A DNA stretch of 64,000 nt from Paenirhizobium cremeum (GTDB lineage Bacteria; Pseudomonadota; Alphaproteobacteria; Rhizobiales; Rhizobiaceae). The stretch covers positions 248,001 through 312,000 of the forward strand of contig NZ_JAGGCS010000002.1 in the NCBI RefSeq assembly GCF_022884085.1. The letters are read 5' to 3'. A program made the translations under genes and the position numbers. Below are positions 54,060-62,527 of this stretch, one piece after another. Within the stretch, counting starts at the first letter, position 1; each line of letters begins with the position of its first letter. The notes under the pieces were generated by a model. It did no database searches and had not been told where the DNA came from. It saw only the letters and a program-made list of their open reading frames with translations.

Positions 54060-54086
54060 CTCTGCCCGAAAGATTGTCGGGCAGAG
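54060..54086 (+). promoter_or_regulatory. Intercistronic hairpin after the binding-protein gene
   Basis: Perfect 10-bp stem CTCTGCCCGA...TCGGGCAGAG with a 7-nt loop. No T run follows, so it is not a classical terminator. It may be an mRNA-stabilising or attenuating hairpin between the transporter genes and the isomerase gene. Confidence 0.6.
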
Positions 54087-54167
54087 TTCAGGTCCGCCGT
54101 TGACAGGCGTGTCAGGTCGGTTACTCGTTACGGTAACGTTGCAGTAAGTGTTTCAGGGAGGATAATG

Positions 54168-55220
54168 ATGAAAACGATTAAGGGTCCGGGTATTTTTCTT
54201 GGTCAGTTTGCCGGTGATGCAGCGCCGTTCAATTCCTGGGATGCGATCACCAAATGGGCGGCCGAAAAGGGCTATCTCGGGGTGCAGATACCGGCCTGGG
54301 CGAGCCAGCTGATCGATCTGAAGAAGGCGGCGGAATCGAAGGACTATTGCGACGAACTGGCCGGGATCGCCCGACAGAACGGCGTTGAGATCACCGAGCT
54401 TACCACCCATCTTCAGGGGCAGCTCGTCGCCGTGCACCCGGCCTATGACGAGGCGTTCGACGGGTTTGCCGTTCCGGAGGTGCGCGGCAATCCGAAGGCG
54501 CGTCAGGCCTGGGCCGTGGAGCAGGTGAAATTTGCAATCAAGGCATCGCGCAATCTCGGGATCAACGCGCATGCGACATTTTCGGGTGCGCTGGCCTGGC
54601 CCTATTTCTATCCGTGGCCGCAACGGCCGGCCGGTCTGGTGGAAACGGCTTTCGACGAACTGGCGAAGCGCTGGGCGCCGATCCTCGACTATGCCGACGA
54701 GCAGGGCGTCGATATCGCCTATGAAATCCATCCGGGCGAAGACCTGCATGACGGCGTGACCTTCGAGATGTTCCTCGATCGGGTGAAGAACCACCCCCGC
54801 GCCAACATGCTCTACGACCCGTCGCATTACGTGCTGCAATGCCTCGACTATCTCGACCATATCGACATCTACAAGGACCGGATCAGGATGTTCCATGTCA
54901 AGGACGCGGAATTCAACCCGACCGGCCGGCAGGGCGTCTATGGCGGTTATCAGGGCTGGGTGAACCGGGCCGGACGCTTCCGCTCGCCGGGCGACGGTCA
55001 GGTCGATTTCGGCGCGGTCTTCTCGAAGATGGCGGCGAATGATTTCGACGGCTGGGCCGTGGTGGAATGGGAATGCGCGCTGAAGCATCCGGAAGACGGC
55101 GCCCGCGAAGGGGCCGAGTTCGTCAAGGCGCACATCATCCGGGTAACGGAGCGGGCGTTCGACGACTTTGCCGCCGGCGGCACGGACGACGCCGCCAACC
55201 GTCGGATGCTGGGCTTGTGA
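54168..55220 (+). CDS. Sugar phosphate isomerase/epimerase-like TIM-barrel enzyme
   Basis: A 350-residue AP-endonuclease-2/xylose-isomerase-like TIM barrel. Four metal ligands are visible in the expected order: Glu in YEIHPGED, Asp in YDPSHYVLQ, His in MFHVKDAEF and Glu in VVEWECAL. A divalent metal would hold a keto-sugar intermediate. The second ATG (54168) has GGAGG at 6 nt; the ATG at 54165 is 3 nt away and less likely. It lies downstream of the sugar transporter and upstream of a Gfo/Idh dehydrogenase. Related pairs act on inositols or on 3-keto-glycosides. The activity is not certain. Confidence 0.85.
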   Translation: MKTIKGPGIFLGQFAGDAAPFNSWDAITKWAAEKGYLGVQIPAWASQLIDLKKAAESKDYCDELAGIARQNGVEITELTTHLQGQLVAVHPAYDEAFDGFAVPEVRGNPKARQAWAVEQVKFAIKASRNLGINAHATFSGALAWPYFYPWPQRPAGLVETAFDELAKRWAPILDYADEQGVDIAYEIHPGEDLHDGVTFEMFLDRVKNHPRANMLYDPSHYVLQCLDYLDHIDIYKDRIRMFHVKDAEFNPTGRQGVYGGYQGWVNRAGRFRSPGDGQVDFGAVFSKMAANDFDGWAVVEWECALKHPEDGAREGAEFVKAHIIRVTERAFDDFAAGGTDDAANRRMLGL

Positions 55221-55225
55221 TACCG

Positions 55226-55861
55226 TCAGGCCGTCCGAAGGGCTGCGATATCGCAGCCTTCGAGGGCAGCGAGGTTGCGCTCGATCCTGTCTACCGGCCA
55301 ATCCCACCAGGCGATGTCGAGAAGGCTGGCAATTGTCCCTTCATCGAAGCGCATCCGGATCAACGAGGCAGGGTTGCCGCCGACGATAGCAAAGGGCGGG
55401 ACGTCCCGCGTGACGACGGATGCTGCAGCGACGATGGCGCCGTTGCCGATGGTCACGCCGGGCATGATCGTGGCGTTGTGGCCGATCCAGACGTCATGGC
55501 CGACCACCGTGTCTTTGACCGGCAGGCCGTCGTAGCCGTTGATCGTCTCCTGCCGGAAGATGCGGAACGGATAGGTGGTGAAGCCCGCCATGGGATGATT
55601 GGCCGAGGATGTGATGAAGAACGCGCCGCGGGCGATCTGAACGTACCTGCCGATAACCAGCTTCTCCTTGCTGGCCGGATAAAGATAAGGGGCAAGCAGG
55701 CCGGCGGTTTCTTCCGCCGCTGCGGAGTGACTGAAATAGCTGAAGTCGCCGACGTCGATCCGCGGGTGATCGATGACGTTCTTGAGGTACATGGTCTGCC
55801 GGTAAGGCGTTCCGTCGGCAAGCGTGATGGGATAGGCGAGATCGGGATTGAGAAGGGGCAT
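55226..55861 (-). CDS. CatB/Vat-type hexapeptide acetyltransferase
   Basis: A 211-residue left-handed beta-helix acyltransferase of the xenobiotic acetyltransferase group. His89 in SSANHPMAGFTTYPF is the catalytic base. Hexapeptide repeats follow (VVGHDVWIGHNATIMPGVTIGNGAIVAAASVV), then the typical GGNPASLIRMRF exit. Known members acetylate chloramphenicol or streptogramins, but many chromosomal ones have other or unknown acceptors. It is convergent with the TIM-barrel gene (5 nt between stops) and interrupts the plus-strand sugar locus. It has no partner gene on its strand. Confidence 0.88.
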   Translation of the reverse strand: MPLLNPDLAYPITLADGTPYRQTMYLKNVIDHPRIDVGDFSYFSHSAAAEETAGLLAPYLYPASKEKLVIGRYVQIARGAFFITSSANHPMAGFTTYPFRIFRQETINGYDGLPVKDTVVGHDVWIGHNATIMPGVTIGNGAIVAAASVVTRDVPPFAIVGGNPASLIRMRFDEGTIASLLDIAWWDWPVDRIERNLAALEGCDIAALRTA

Positions 55862-56068
55862 GGTGCGAAGACCTGTTCGAGCATTGTCACAAGCCGAGGG
55901 CCCCGGTCGAGGCGGGCGGCGGCGATGCTTTCGTCTCTCGCGAGACGGGTCTTCAAAAGGTCACTGTCAGGGCGTCCTTCTTTTGCGCAACAATAATCTA
56001 GCGTCGGGAAAACCGCAAATCCAGCCCGTCGCCCGCAAGAATGGAAACAAAATCAAGGGAGAAACTTC

Positions 56069-57244
56069 ATGACGATCGAAGCAGGCAAAGCGGAGCAGGC
56101 AGGTGGAAAGCGTATCCGGCTCGGCATGGTGGGCGGCGGACAGGGCGCATTCATCGGCGGTGTGCATCGTATGGCGGCGCGTCTCGACGATCACTTCGAA
56201 CTCGTTGCGGGCGCGCTTTCCTCGACGGCAGAAAAGTCGATCGCTTCGGGGCGCGATCTCGGGCTCGATCCCGAGCGCTGCTACGGTTCGTTCGAGGAGA
56301 TGGCGGAGAAGGAAGCGAAACGCCCCGATGGCATCGAGGCCGTTTCCATCGTCACGCCGAACCACATGCACTATCCGGCGGCGAAGGCCTTTCTGGAACG
56401 CGGCATCCACGTCATTTGCGACAAGCCGCTGACATCGAACCTCGATGACGCAAAGAAACTGAAGGCGGCGGCCGAGGCATCGAAGGCGCTGTTCATCCTG
56501 ACCCACAACTACACCGGCTATCCGATGGTGCGGCAGGCGCGCGAGATGGTCGCTTCCGGCGCGCTGGGCGACCTTCGCGTCGTACAGGTCGAATATGCGC
56601 AGGACTGGCTGACGGAAGCGGTGGAGCAGACCGGCGCCAAGCAGGCCGTCTGGCGCACCGATCCCAAACAGTCGGGCGTCGGCGGCGCGACCGGCGACAT
56701 CGGCACGCATGCCTTCAACCTCGCGTCCTTCGTCACCGGTCTCACGTTGAAGAGCCTTGCCGCCGATCTCGACAGTTTCGTCGAGGGGCGCCGGGTCGAC
56801 GACAACGGCCATGTCCTCCTGCGTTTCGAGGGTGGTGCCAAGGGCATGCTGTGGTGCAGCCAGGTCGCTCCGGGCAACGAAAATGCGCTGAAGCTTCGCG
56901 TCTACGGCACGAAGGGCGGCCTCGAATGGCAGCAGGAAAATCCGAACTATCTGTGGTTCACGCCGTTCGGCGAACAGAAGCGTCTGGTTACCCGTAACGG
57001 TGCGGGAGCCGGTGCGGCGGCGACCCGCGTCAGCCGCATTCCGGGCGGTCATCCCGAGGGCTATCTCGAAGCCTTCGCCACGATCTATTCCGAGGCAGCC
57101 CTTGCGATTGCCGCCTTCAAGGCAGGCAAGCCGGTCGATCCGGCCGTGGTTTATCCGACCATCGACGATGGCGTGAAGGGCGTCGCCTTTGTCGAGGCCT
57201 GCGTGGCTTCATCGAAGAAGGACGGGGCCTGGGTCTCCCTCTGA
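56069..57244 (+). CDS. Gfo/Idh/MocA-family NAD(P)-dependent dehydrogenase
   Basis: A 391-residue oxidoreductase. The Rossmann fold starts at residue 16 (IRLGMVGGGQGAFIGGVHR). The conserved lysine block is ICDKPLTSNLDDA, near residue 120. The catalytic region has GGATGDIGTHAFNLASFV, where Asp and His fit the family DxxxH set. It oxidises a hydroxyl on a sugar, inositol or glycoside. GGGAGA precedes the ATG. It ends in a clear terminator. It probably acts with the TIM-barrel enzyme on the sugar imported by the upstream transporter. Confidence 0.9.
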   Translation: MTIEAGKAEQAGGKRIRLGMVGGGQGAFIGGVHRMAARLDDHFELVAGALSSTAEKSIASGRDLGLDPERCYGSFEEMAEKEAKRPDGIEAVSIVTPNHMHYPAAKAFLERGIHVICDKPLTSNLDDAKKLKAAAEASKALFILTHNYTGYPMVRQAREMVASGALGDLRVVQVEYAQDWLTEAVEQTGAKQAVWRTDPKQSGVGGATGDIGTHAFNLASFVTGLTLKSLAADLDSFVEGRRVDDNGHVLLRFEGGAKGMLWCSQVAPGNENALKLRVYGTKGGLEWQQENPNYLWFTPFGEQKRLVTRNGAGAGAAATRVSRIPGGHPEGYLEAFATIYSEAALAIAAFKAGKPVDPAVVYPTIDDGVKGVAFVEACVASSKKDGAWVSL

Positions 57245-57251
57245 CGGGTGA

Positions 57252-57295
57252 TGCAGCGGTGAAACGCATTCGCCGCTGCACTTTTTCGGATTTTT
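57252..57295 (+). terminator. Terminator after the Gfo/Idh gene
   Basis: An 8-bp stem TGCAGCGG...CCGCTGCA (57252-57259 with 57273-57280), then CTTTTTCGGATTTTT. It separates the Gfo/Idh gene from the beta-glucosidase gene, which must have its own promoter in 57296-57440. Confidence 0.82.
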
Positions 57296-57446
57296 ATCGG
57301 TCGTAACTCCTGAAACGTTGCAGAAAACGGGCCTTGCGGCTTGTACCATGAGGCTACTTTGGTCTAAACCGCCCGCGGCCAAATTCAACGTGCCGGCGGA
57401 AAATCCGTCCATACCGTCCGGCGCATCAGGAAAAACGAGTGACCAG

Positions 57447-58820
57447 ATGATCGATCCGAAGAGCCTTGCCGACCGCTTTCCCGGCGATTTCGTATTCGGT
57501 GTCGCCACCGCTTCCTTCCAGATCGAAGGCGCCTCGAAGGAGGATGGCCGCAAGCCGTCCATCTGGGACGCCTTCTGCAACATGCCGGGCCGCGTCTACG
57601 GCCGTCACAACGGCGATGTCGCCTGCGACCACTATCACCTGTGGGAACAGGATCTCGACATGATGAAGGAGATGGGGGTTTCCGCCTATCGCTTCTCGAT
57701 CGCATGGCCGCGGATCATCCCCGATGGCACGGGCCGCATCAACGAGGCCGGGCTCGATTTCTACGACAGGCTGCTCGATGGGCTGAAGGTGCGCGGCATC
57801 AAGGCCTTCGCCACGCTTTATCACTGGGATCTGCCGCTTGCGCTGATGGGCGACGGTGGCTGGACCGCGCGCAGCACGGCCTATGCCTTCCAGCGCTATG
57901 CCAAGATCGTCATGGCCCGTCTCGGCGACCGGCTGGATGCGGTTGCGACCTTCAACGAACCCTGGTGTTCGGTCTGGCTTTCGCATCTCTACGGCATTCA
58001 TGCTCCCGGCGAAAAGAACATGGATGCGGCCCTTCATGCATTGCACTACACCAATCTCGCCCACGGCCTCGGCATCGACGCCATCCGGCAGGTGGCGCCG
58101 CAGGTGCCGGCCGGCATCGTGCTCAACGCCCATGAGGTGATCGCGGCTTCCGACAGCGCAGCGGACAAGGCTGCGGCCGAGCGGGCCTTCCAGTTCCACA
58201 ACGGCGTGTTCTTCGATCCCATCGTCAAGGGGGAATATCCGGGCCAGTTCATGTCGGCGCTCGGCGACCGCATGCCGACGATCGAGGACGGCGACATGGC
58301 GATCATCAACCAGAAGCTCGACTGGTGGGGTCTCAACTACTACACGCCGATGCGGGTCGCCGACGATCCTACGCCCGGCGCGGAATTCCCGGCGACCACG
58401 GGCGCGCCGCCGGTTTCCAAGGTGAAGACGGATATCGGCTGGGAAGTCTATGCGCCGGCGCTGAAGTCGCTGGTCGAGGGTCTTTACAAGCGCTACGATC
58501 TGCCTGTCTGCTACATCACCGAGAATGGCGCCTGCTACAACATGGAAGTCGAAAACGGCGAGGTCGATGACCAGCCGCGTCTCGACTACTATATCGAGCA
58601 CATCGGTATTGTCGCCGATCTCCTGAAGGACGGCTTCCCGATGTCGGGATATTTCGCCTGGAGCCTGATGGATAATTTCGAGTGGGCGGAAGGCTATCGC
58701 ATGCGCTTCGGCCTCGTGCATGTCGACTACGATACGCAGGCGCGCACCATCAAGAAGAGCGGCAAGTGGTACAGCGAACTCGCGGCCCAGTTTCCGAGGG
58801 GCAATCATCAGGCAGGCTGA
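57447..58820 (+). CDS. GH1 beta-glucosidase
   Basis: A 457-residue family 1 glycoside hydrolase that cleaves beta-glucosides or related glycosides with retention. The acid/base is Glu171 in TFNEPWC and the nucleophile is Glu359 in YITENGA. The N-terminal signature FVFGVATASFQIEGA is present. No signal peptide, so it is cytosolic, acting on imported disaccharides or aryl glycosides. The ATG at 57447 starts directly before the fold; the ribosome binding site is weak. It has its own terminator at 58850. Location beside an ABC importer and Gfo/Idh genes suggests glycoside use. Confidence 0.94.
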   Translation: MIDPKSLADRFPGDFVFGVATASFQIEGASKEDGRKPSIWDAFCNMPGRVYGRHNGDVACDHYHLWEQDLDMMKEMGVSAYRFSIAWPRIIPDGTGRINEAGLDFYDRLLDGLKVRGIKAFATLYHWDLPLALMGDGGWTARSTAYAFQRYAKIVMARLGDRLDAVATFNEPWCSVWLSHLYGIHAPGEKNMDAALHALHYTNLAHGLGIDAIRQVAPQVPAGIVLNAHEVIAASDSAADKAAAERAFQFHNGVFFDPIVKGEYPGQFMSALGDRMPTIEDGDMAIINQKLDWWGLNYYTPMRVADDPTPGAEFPATTGAPPVSKVKTDIGWEVYAPALKSLVEGLYKRYDLPVCYITENGACYNMEVENGEVDDQPRLDYYIEHIGIVADLLKDGFPMSGYFAWSLMDNFEWAEGYRMRFGLVHVDYDTQARTIKKSGKWYSELAAQFPRGNHQAG

Positions 58821-58849
58821 GAACCGGCTGCCTTTCCCGTGAGTTGTTC

Positions 58850-58887
58850 CAGCCGGATTGCCTTTGCAGTCCGGCTGGTTTCCATTT
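58850..58887 (+). terminator. Beta-glucosidase terminator
   Basis: An 8-bp stem CAGCCGGA...TCCGGCTG (58850-58857 with 58870-58877), followed by GTTTCCATTT. It lies about 30 nt after the stop and before the convergent HxlR gene. Confidence 0.75.
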
Positions 58888-58891
58888 GGGG

Positions 58892-59290
58892 CTATGGCTT
58901 GTGTAGCTCTGCCGAATTCTCATCCGACGCGGCGTAGCGGCTATCGAATTCCGCGCGCGCCTCGTGGATCTTTTCGTGATTGCAGAAAACCCATCCACCC
59001 ATGGCTTCTATCGGCTTCGACAAGGAGCGACCGAGGTCGGTGAGTTCGTAGACGACACTTGGCGGAACGGTCGGATGAACAGTGCGGCTGACGAGGCCGT
59101 CACGCTCGAGCGCACGCAGGGTGAGCGTCAGCATACGCTGGGAGATGCCGACAACGGAACGTTTCAGATCGCTGAAACGCGACGGGCCGGAGCCGAGCTT
59201 CATGATGATGAGCACACTCCATTTGTCGCCGATGCGCGACAGTATCTCGCTGACCGTCTGGCACTTGGCGGGATCGAAGTGGCTGTGCAT
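58892..59290 (-). CDS. HxlR-family transcriptional regulator
   Basis: A 132-residue winged-helix regulator. HxlR/DUF24 pattern: one N-terminal cysteine (Cys10 in DPAKCQTVSEILSRIGDKWS), then FSDLKRSVVGISQRMLTLTLRALERDGLVSR as recognition helix and wing. The cysteine often senses quinones, aldehydes or oxidants. AGAGGA precedes the ATG. It is divergent from a nitroreductase gene, a frequent pairing in which electrophile stress induces the reductase. Confidence 0.9.
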   Translation of the reverse strand: MHSHFDPAKCQTVSEILSRIGDKWSVLIIMKLGSGPSRFSDLKRSVVGISQRMLTLTLRALERDGLVSRTVHPTVPPSVVYELTDLGRSLSKPIEAMGGWVFCNHEKIHEARAEFDSRYAASDENSAELHKP

Positions 59291-59452
59291 CCGTTTCCTC
59301 TAATCAAACTGGTATCAAAAATGTGCCTTCTTGTGCGTCTTTTCAAGTTACCTATTTGAGCCTGGTTACTAATCAATACCGTATGTCCTTCGCGTCCGGA
59401 CCGTTCCCGGGTCCTGAGCCGGAACGACGGTAAAACCAGAAGGCTATTCCCC

Positions 59453-60085
59453 ATGCTCCTTGAAAAACTCAACTGGCGTTATGCCACCAAGAAGATGGAC
59501 CCCTCCAAGGTCGTTCCGCAGGAGAAGGTCGAACGCATCCTTGAGGCGATTCGCCTTGCTCCGACCTCCAGCGGCCTGCAGCCTTATGAAGTCATCGTCG
59601 TAACCAATCCGGACGTGCGGGCGAAGATCCAGGAGATTGCCTGGAACCAGACGCAGGTCACGGAAGGTTCGCATCTCCTCGTCTTTGCGGCGTGGGACAA
59701 CTATACACCGGACCGGATCAACGGCATGTTCGATCTCGTCAACGAGGTGCGCGGCTTCAAGAACGAGGGCTGGGAAGCCTATCGTCAGCGCCTGCTGTCG
59801 CTCTATCCGCCACGCGACGAGAAGGTGAACTTCGAGCATGCCGCCCGTCAAGCCTATATCGGTTTCGGCATCGGTCTGACGGCAGCCGCCTTCGAGGGCG
59901 TCGATGCAACTCCGATGGAAGGTTTCGATCCCGACAAGCTCGACGAAATCCTTGGTCTTCGCGAGCGGGGCCTGCGTTCGGTGACGATCATGCCGATCGG
60001 CTATCGGCAGGAGGACGGCGACTGGCTGGTGAACCTCAAGAAGGTGCGCCGTCCAAAGGACGAATTCGTCATCGAAGTGAAATAA
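59453..60085 (+). CDS. NfsB-like FMN nitroreductase
   Basis: A 210-residue oxygen-insensitive nitroreductase/dihydropteridine-reductase-like flavoprotein. N-terminal FMN block WRYATKKMDPSK, then APTSSGLQPYEVIVV, and C-terminal VTIMPIGYRQEDGDW. It reduces nitroaromatics, quinones or enals with NAD(P)H in the cytosol, usually as a dimer. Divergence from the HxlR gene suggests induction by electrophiles. A near-perfect terminator follows after 9 nt. Confidence 0.92.
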   Translation: MLLEKLNWRYATKKMDPSKVVPQEKVERILEAIRLAPTSSGLQPYEVIVVTNPDVRAKIQEIAWNQTQVTEGSHLLVFAAWDNYTPDRINGMFDLVNEVRGFKNEGWEAYRQRLLSLYPPRDEKVNFEHAARQAYIGFGIGLTAAAFEGVDATPMEGFDPDKLDEILGLRERGLRSVTIMPIGYRQEDGDWLVNLKKVRRPKDEFVIEVK

Positions 60086-60094
60086 TGCCTCAGG

Positions 60095-60125
60095 CTGCCG
60101 GACTTTTCGTCCGGCAGTCTTTTCC
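60095..60125 (+). terminator. Nitroreductase terminator
   Basis: A 9-bp perfect stem CTGCCGGAC-ttttc-GTCCGGCAG (60095-60117) followed by TCTTTTCC. Confidence 0.92.
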
Positions 60126-60135
60126 ATATCTGGTT

Positions 60136-60594
60136 TCAGGCCGCGTTCCGCGTGGCCAGCAGGCGCTTCTTTTCGGTCATGCGCCGTCCATCCCTGAAGT
60201 TCAGGGTGAGAAGACAGAGTTGCAGCATGCCGCCCGCCAGTTCGATGATCTGAACGACGTAGAACTGGCCGTCGAAGGAACCGGCATTCGCCCGAAAATA
60301 CAGGAACACCGCAGCCGGCAGCATGACCAGCACGCCGTTCGCGCCGATGATCCGCATGCGCGCCTTCTTCCTTTCGACCAGTCCGCCCGAACGGTTTGCC
60401 GCGAGAGCAAAGCCGCTGCCGCCGGTGATCGCCATCAGCGGCACGAGAAGGAAGACGCCATAGAAGATCGCAGTCTTCACGATGGCGATCGCCCGGTAAT
60501 CCAGGCACAGTTCTGCGATGATGGTGGAGGCCAGGAAGGTTGCGATGAGGACAAGCGCCAGCGTGCCGGCGGTGGCGTGGATGACGGTTTTCAT
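60136..60594 (-). CDS. Four-helix membrane protein of unknown function
   Basis: A 152-residue protein with four likely membrane helices: about residues 7-27, 38-62, 83-100 and 112-132. The loop at 65-80 is basic (RSGGLVERKKARMR) and thus probably cytoplasmic, as is the basic C-terminus. No catalytic motif or recognised family. Its start overlaps the MarR stop by 4 nt (ATGA), so it is expressed with, and probably controlled by, that regulator. A transport or stress-membrane role is possible but not shown. Confidence 0.8.
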   Translation of the reverse strand: MKTVIHATAGTLALVLIATFLASTIIAELCLDYRAIAIVKTAIFYGVFLLVPLMAITGGSGFALAANRSGGLVERKKARMRIIGANGVLVMLPAAVFLYFRANAGSFDGQFYVVQIIELAGGMLQLCLLTLNFRDGRRMTEKKRLLATRNAA

Positions 60595-61064
60595 CGGCTG
60601 GTTCCTTTGACATGAGGGTCGTTTTCAAGGCGATTGTCGAACTCGGCAAGCAGCGTGCGGGTCTGTTCCAATCGCCGAAGATCGAGGCCTTCGGCAAGCG
60701 TGTTGGCCCATGTGGTGTAGATGGTGTCGACGGAGCGGTAGGCGTCGGCCCCCTTTTCCGTCAGGGCATAGAGCGGCGAGCGCTTGTGGCGGGGATTGGC
60801 GCGACTGGACAGGAAGCCGTCCGCCTCCAGCTTGGCGACCTGTTTCAGCGCACCTTGCCGGGTCATCCCCATTGCCTCGGCAATCTGCGGCACAGTGCGG
60901 GGTGTCGCAGCCAGTGCAATCGCGCCAAGCACCTGCCAGCGGGCGCTGGTGAGATCGAGTGGTGCGACCAGCCGGTCGCCGCCCTCGAGAAGCCGCCCGT
61001 TGATGCGGAATACGGCCAGCATGATGTCCGTCAGTGCCTGTGCTTCGGCGGTGCGTTGTTGCAT
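60591..61064 (-). CDS. MarR-family regulator of the membrane-protein operon
   Basis: A 157-residue MarR protein. Winged helix-turn-helix at about 50-110: TVPQIAEAMGMTRQGALKQVAKLEADGFLSSRANPRHKRSPLYALTEKG. The ATG at 61064 has TTGGAG 6 nt upstream; a TTG at 61085 is less likely because it lies in the operator. It is the first gene of a two-gene operon with the small membrane protein. A strong inverted repeat at 61079-61116 directly upstream suggests autorepression. Confidence 0.92.
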   Translation of the reverse strand: MQQRTAEAQALTDIMLAVFRINGRLLEGGDRLVAPLDLTSARWQVLGAIALAATPRTVPQIAEAMGMTRQGALKQVAKLEADGFLSSRANPRHKRSPLYALTEKGADAYRSVDTIYTTWANTLAEGLDLRRLEQTRTLLAEFDNRLENDPHVKGTSR

Positions 61065-61444
61065 GACGATCTCCAAATTTGACAACTAGTTTCCAATAAT
61101 GAAAACTAGTTGTCAATACTGTCGGATGAGATTCTCTCCCGTTGGACAAATTTTCCGGAAATGCGGGGTGCTTTGGGCAAAATATCTCTCGGCAGGCTGG
61201 ACCCGCGGAGTCATAAACAGATCCACGGTCCCCGGCGCATGGCAGATATGCCGAGCATGTGCGCCGGCGGGTTTGAAAAGGTGAAGTCAAAGATGCTAGA
61301 TCGGCGCCCTAACGTCCGAATGTGTATGCCGCGATAGAACTATCCGGCCTGCGACCATCTTTGCCGTCGATTGACGGCTTTCACCGAAGAGACTTTCATG
61401 AAGAACCGACCTATTTCGCGCGAAGCCCCAAGAGGAGGCGGCCG
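61065..61444. other. 380-bp intergenic region between marR and metN
   Basis: Divergent promoters are expected here. The marR side carries the operator at 61079-61116. The metN side (61200-61440) shows no SAM riboswitch core, no palindrome of note and no coding sequence. AAGAGGAGG at 61430-61436 is the metN ribosome binding site. Confidence 0.6.
61079..61116. promoter_or_regulatory. MarR operator
   Basis: A 14-bp perfect inverted repeat TTGACAACTAGTTT...AAACTAGTTGTCAA (61079-61092 with 61103-61116), spacer 10. Each arm contains the palindrome AACTAGTT, and the two are 20 bp apart. It directly precedes the marR start. The ends also read TTGACA as possible -35 boxes on both strands. Confidence 0.75.
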
Positions 61445-62527
61445 ATGAGCGTGCCTGCCGAGAACCTGACGTCGGCCGCGCGTCCGATGGTGGCATTCGA
61501 AGGTGTGACCAAGCATTTCGGCGGCGCCAAGGGGCAGCCGGCCTTCACTGCGCTTGGCGGCGTCGATTATGTCGTACCGAAGGGCGCGATCACGGGGATC
61601 ATTGGCCGTTCCGGTGCCGGCAAGTCGACGCTGATCCGGCTCGTCAACGGGCTCGAACTGCCGACCTCCGGCAAGGTGATCGTCGATGGCGTCGATGTCG
61701 GAGCGCTGGATGAGGGGGGCCTTCGGACCCTTCGCCGTTCGGTGGGCATGATCTTCCAGCATTTCAACCTGCTGTCGTCCCGCACCGTGTACGACAATAT
61801 CGCCTTGCCGCTCGAGATTGCCGGCATCGACCGAAAGACAATCGAAGCGCGGGTGAGGCCGCTGATCGATCTCGTCGGCCTTTCGGACAAGGCGGGCCGC
61901 TATCCGGCCGAGCTTTCCGGCGGACAGAAGCAGCGCGTCGGCATTGCGCGCGCGCTTGCGACCGAGCCGAAGCTTCTGCTCTCCGACGAGGCGACCTCGG
62001 CGCTCGATCCCGAGACCACGCAGTCGATCCTCGAACTGCTGAAGACCATCAACCGCGACCTCGGTCTGACGGTGCTGCTCATCACCCACGAGATGGAGGT
62101 GGTGAAGACGATAGCCTCCGAGGTGGCGGTAATTGACAAGGGGCTGATCGTTGAGAGCGGCCGCACCTTCGACATTTTCACGAGGCCGCGCCATGAGACG
62201 ACGCAGGCGCTGCTTTCCGCTTCGATCGGGGCGAAGCTTCCCGAATGGATACGCTCGGACCTGAAGAGCGAACCCGCTCTCGGCGCGCGCGCGCTCGTCC
62301 GGCTGATCTTCTTCGGCGAGACGGCATTCCAGCCGTTGACCGCGCGGCTCGTCGCGGAGATCGGTCCTGACGTCAACATTCTTGCCGGCGCAATCGACGA
62401 GATCGCCGGCGAACCCTTCGGCTCGCTGGTGGTGTCCTATCCGGCCGATCCGGCAACGCTGGAACGGGCCAACGATTTCTATAAGCAGACCGGTCTTGCC
62501 ACGGAGGTGCTTGGCTATGGCGCCTGA
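61445..62527 (+). CDS. metN: Methionine ABC transporter ATP-binding protein MetN
   Basis: A 360-residue ABC ATPase. Walker [10 protein letters not shown], signature LSGGQKQR, Walker [16 protein letters not shown]-loop LITHEME. The C-terminal 80 residues (about 275-355) form the NIL/ACT-like domain that binds methionine and shuts the transporter when the cell is full. The ATG at 61445 has AGGAGG 9 nt upstream. It overlaps metI by 11 nt. It imports L- and D-methionine with MetI and MetQ. Confidence 0.95.
   Translation: MSVPAENLTSAARPMVAFEGVTKHFGGAKGQPAFTALGGVDYVVPKGAITGIIGRSGAGKSTLIRLVNGLELPTSGKVIVDGVDVGALDEGGLRTLRRSVGMIFQHFNLLSSRTVYDNIALPLEIAGIDRKTIEARVRPLIDLVGLSDKAGRYPAELSGGQKQRVGIARALATEPKLLLSDEATSALDPETTQSILELLKTINRDLGLTVLLITHEMEVVKTIASEVAVIDKGLIVESGRTFDIFTRPRHETTQALLSASIGAKLPEWIRSDLKSEPALGARALVRLIFFGETAFQPLTARLVAEIGPDVNILAGAIDEIAGEPFGSLVVSYPADPATLERANDFYKQTGLATEVLGYGA

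Noticed and set aside
61200..61444. SAM-type riboswitch upstream of metN
   Set aside because: The region was read for SAM-II/SAM-V type cores and pseudoknot arms. None was found.
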